NCBI GenBank assembly: GCA_030762175.1
Contig: CM060840.1
Span: 42,369,501-42,433,500 of the forward strand
Length of the DNA stretch: 64,000 nt
From: Metallyticus violacea
Taxonomy: Eukaryota > Arthropoda > Insecta > Mantodea > Metallyticidae
Reading direction: 5' to 3'
Shown: one piece after another, positions 61,655 to 64,000 of the stretch
How positions within the stretch are numbered: the stretch's first letter is position 1
Layout of the letters: each line of letters begins with the position of its first letter
Made by a program: the position numbers and the translations under genes
Notes under the pieces: generated by a model
What the model was told of the DNA's origin: nothing
Database searches by the model: none
What the model saw: only the letters and a program-made list of their open reading frames with translations

Positions 61655-61787
61655 CGTGGAAAGTGAAGCTCCATCCCAGAATTCGCCTAAATGACCAGGA
61701 AAAACCAAGGTCAGGATGATCCACCCCAAGAGATTTGAACCCGAATCCTTCCAAATGTTATTACCTAAGCCTCCCCGGTCGGATCAC
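61655..61787 (-). mobile_element. tRNA-derived SINE, family 2, copy 3 (partial)
   Basis: The minus-strand head starts near 61782 (CCGACCGGGGAGGCTTAGGT) with the best-preserved box B of the family, GGGTTCAAATCTC at about 61743-61731. The following 'GGTCATTTAGGCGAATTCTG' and 'GGGATGGA' match copies 1 and 2, then similarity ends, so the 3' body is missing. Confidence 0.65.
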
Positions 61788-63628
61788 GGCATATCACAGA
61801 AAGAAAAACTGGAAAGTAAGGGAGTAGTATTGACGATGACGCGCTGCCAGATACCTCAGCAGTTTAACTACAGCGGTAATTAGAAATGGGCTACTCAATT
61901 CTTGATGCTCTTGAAGTCAAACTTTGATTTAAAAAATGCACACTTTGAAATTACTTCTAATTTTTCGTTGTTCTTACAGGGGTGTAGATATTTGTAACGT
62001 GTTTTCGACATGAAGTTGTTTATGTTTCTCTTGTTAATTTCTGAAACGTTACTTACTTTAGTCTGTCTATCACAGCAATTCATGAGCAAATGAGAACGTT
62101 GGCTACGAATTGTTTACAAAGTGCCAAAGAAAATATCTTTCCATGCATTGGAAGTCTGCTTCTAAGAAGATTAGTTCTAGTAGCAAATCAAGGAAACAGA
62201 GAAACTAGCAGCCGTTGGGTAAACTTTCTGTAGAAACTGCTGCGCTTTTTAGCCCCACGGCATGGAAAGATTCCAGCGATCAGATTCTAATATGAATATG
62301 TATAGGGAAGCTTTGAAGAACCAATTTGCAATGCTAAAGCAAAGTAGCAGTAAATGTTGAAAGAGGGAAGGCTGGGAAAAGGGAAAAAAATGGGAGGGAA
62401 AAGAAAACCTCCAGAGGTTCATGACAGTTCGCCTGGCTCATCACAACCCAATATACTGCCTGAATCCAATTACTATTCTTTTTTCTTTGATCATTATTTT
62501 TCATTCACTTTTCAATTTCACATCTCAATGGAACCCGAGAGAAGACTGTTCACAACTTCACCCTATAAAAAAGAAATGAATAACGGTACAAATATTAAAG
62601 AGAGATTTAATTTAATGAATGAAACGGAGCTATGAATAATTTTATTTCTGAATATTGCCATGTTTTTTATTAAAACAACTAAATCATAAAAAAGTATTGC
62701 CGTGCCTTTCCGAAGAAACCTAAAAGTCTGCTTTCCAATATACATTTCGTATCTTGCATCATGTTTAGTTAGCAATATTTTGAAAGTATTGACCGAAGGA
62801 AACAAAACATCCCAAGGGCGCCTAAACCAATCATTTCCTTTTGAAAACTGATCAGTTTGCCATTCCGTACCATAATATAAGCGTTCTGTTGGTAGTTAAT
62901 CACTTGGTATATGTACGTTTATCAATCTCTCTCTCTCTCTCTCTCTCAAAATAATGTTTTTCCCTATATTTTTTGGGTTTAAATGTTCTCATGAACAATG
63001 CAAAGCATTGAAACAACCCATAAATTCAAGTGGAATGTTTCCTCTTGAATGCTATTAATATAAATCAGTTATTAAATGGTCAGAAATCAGTGGCAGACCT
63101 AACATGATTTTATGTTAATGGTTAAACCCATTTGCATCTTAGTTTATTAAAACTTACATTTTCATTGTAAATTTAAATATAATTTTATAAATTCATCCAA
63201 AGGTAAAATATATCTCACTAGTGAATACGTATAACTCAATAGTCATAAAAATAATAATTTGTTATTTTAATTGCTTTTTAAGTTTGATATGCATATCTTT
63301 GTTAAAATTCCTGAAGCTGGAATACAGAATTCCTGATACATGTTATTTTTTCAGAATGATTGCTTCTTGTATTTCTGTAAATTTCCTTTAATATACAACA
63401 GTTTGGCAAATGTAAGTATTTAACCCTTTTGTGAATGTATTGAGTAAATGTATATAAAAAAAATTAAACGCTGTTTTTGAAAGAGTAGGTGTCTAAGAGT
63501 TATCTTAAATCCTTATTTTAAATTATTACATAAACTCATAAAAATAATATAATGTCCACCATGGACAAAGAGCAATTTAATATAAATTTAATGTGATTCA
63601 CAAAAGTTTATTTCTGCGGCGAAAATTC
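61788..63628. other. AT-rich stretch with a (TC)n microsatellite
   Basis: A (TC)n run of about 12 units lies at 62924-62947. Frames at 62354-62635 (+, 93 codons) and 62805-62563 (-) have no recognised motif. Confidence 0.6.
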
Positions 63629-63704
63629 CGCAAATTATTTTGGACAGAGGGGTTCTTTGCGCTATACGCAAATTATTTTGGACAGAGGGGTTCTTTGCGC
63701 TACA
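63629..63704. repeat. Perfect 38-bp tandem duplication
   Basis: Two adjacent copies (63629-63666 and 63667-63704) identical except at the last bases: core cgcaaattattttggacaga then ggggttctttgcgcta. The identity implies a recent duplication. Confidence 0.95.
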
Positions 63705-64000
63705 TGCAAATGTATTTAGCTTTCCGTTTGCACTGGAAATCATGGCAACGTTTTACATTTTAATTAACAGCGTTGATGTTATTAAAAGGTAACATTACCG
63801 GGATATTATGAAGTGGTCGTTGGTTTAAGTGAAATTTTATGAACAAATGCCTTTTCGCTGACTTTTGCGGCCAGCATCATCAGTTGTTTGAGTGATGGTG
63901 TCTGGAGAGACATGGATGGACAGAACCGGTTGCATTAAAATGAACGGAAACAATTTTTAGCCCTTTGTTTGCAAATCCAAAGTATATTTATATTTCAATT
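63705..64000. other. No gene recognised
   Basis: The last 300 bases hold no open frame or repeat I can name. Confidence 0.6.

Overview
The window reads as non-coding, transposon-rich DNA from an animal nuclear genome, most likely an insect. It is strongly AT-rich, has no open frame longer than about 130 codons, and shows no bacterial signals such as operons, Shine-Dalgarno sites or dense ORFs. Every stretch where I can recognise protein similarity is a decayed transposable element. The mix (mariner, Tc1-like and related DDE transposases, a non-LTR element with an arthropod-type RT tail, a Penelope-like fragment, tRNA-derived SINEs) suits a large-genome insect, perhaps a polyneopteran such as a cockroach, termite or orthopteran. 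That placement is inference from family resemblance. I found no host gene exon I can defend, so the window is intergenic or lies inside a long intron.

Layout. 1-11.4 kb: AT-rich sequence with one LINE tail (1.5-2.0 kb), a degenerate short-period repeat (3.2 kb), a tRNA-like SINE relic (6.5-6.8 kb) and an AAT microsatellite (9.2 kb). 11.4-14.6 kb: a dispersed repeat, then a transposon graveyard with two mariner relics on the minus strand, a SINE, and a 121-bp element with perfect 22-bp inverted ends. 15.4-16.75 kb: TC and ATAC microsatellites flanked by transposase fragments. 18.1-18.7 kb: a possible non-autonomous DNA transposon. 20.5 kb: a perfect AAT/ATT palindrome. 21.3, 28.0 and 61.7 kb: three copies of a second tRNA-derived SINE family. 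23.4-23.7 kb: an inverted-repeat segment with a hammerhead-ribozyme-like core, typical of Penelope-like elements. 29.7-30.1, 36.7-36.95, 39.1-39.4 and 45.8-46.0 kb: further transposase fragments of varying certainty.

47.06-48.35 kb holds the best-defined DNA transposon: matching terminal inverted repeats, TA flanks, a broken transposase and a nested SINE. 52.1-52.9 kb holds a 5'-truncated LINE with its poly(A) tail, abutting a 14-copy, 22-bp minisatellite. 58.3-59.0 kb holds a Tc1-like transposase relic. Four copies of one tRNA-Gly-like SINE family (12.2, 26.0, 43.7 and 47.1 kb) are the most coherent repeat family. The 43.7-kb copy keeps a perfect 13-bp target-site duplication.

I did not find a previously undescribed functional system. 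The most interesting items are the hammerhead-like segment, the SINE nested in a complete-ended transposon, the internally deleted transposase copy that shares a leader with a second locus, and several unclassified inverted-repeat or dispersed elements. All coordinates of decayed elements are approximate, and similarities were judged by eye from remembered family motifs, not by database search.
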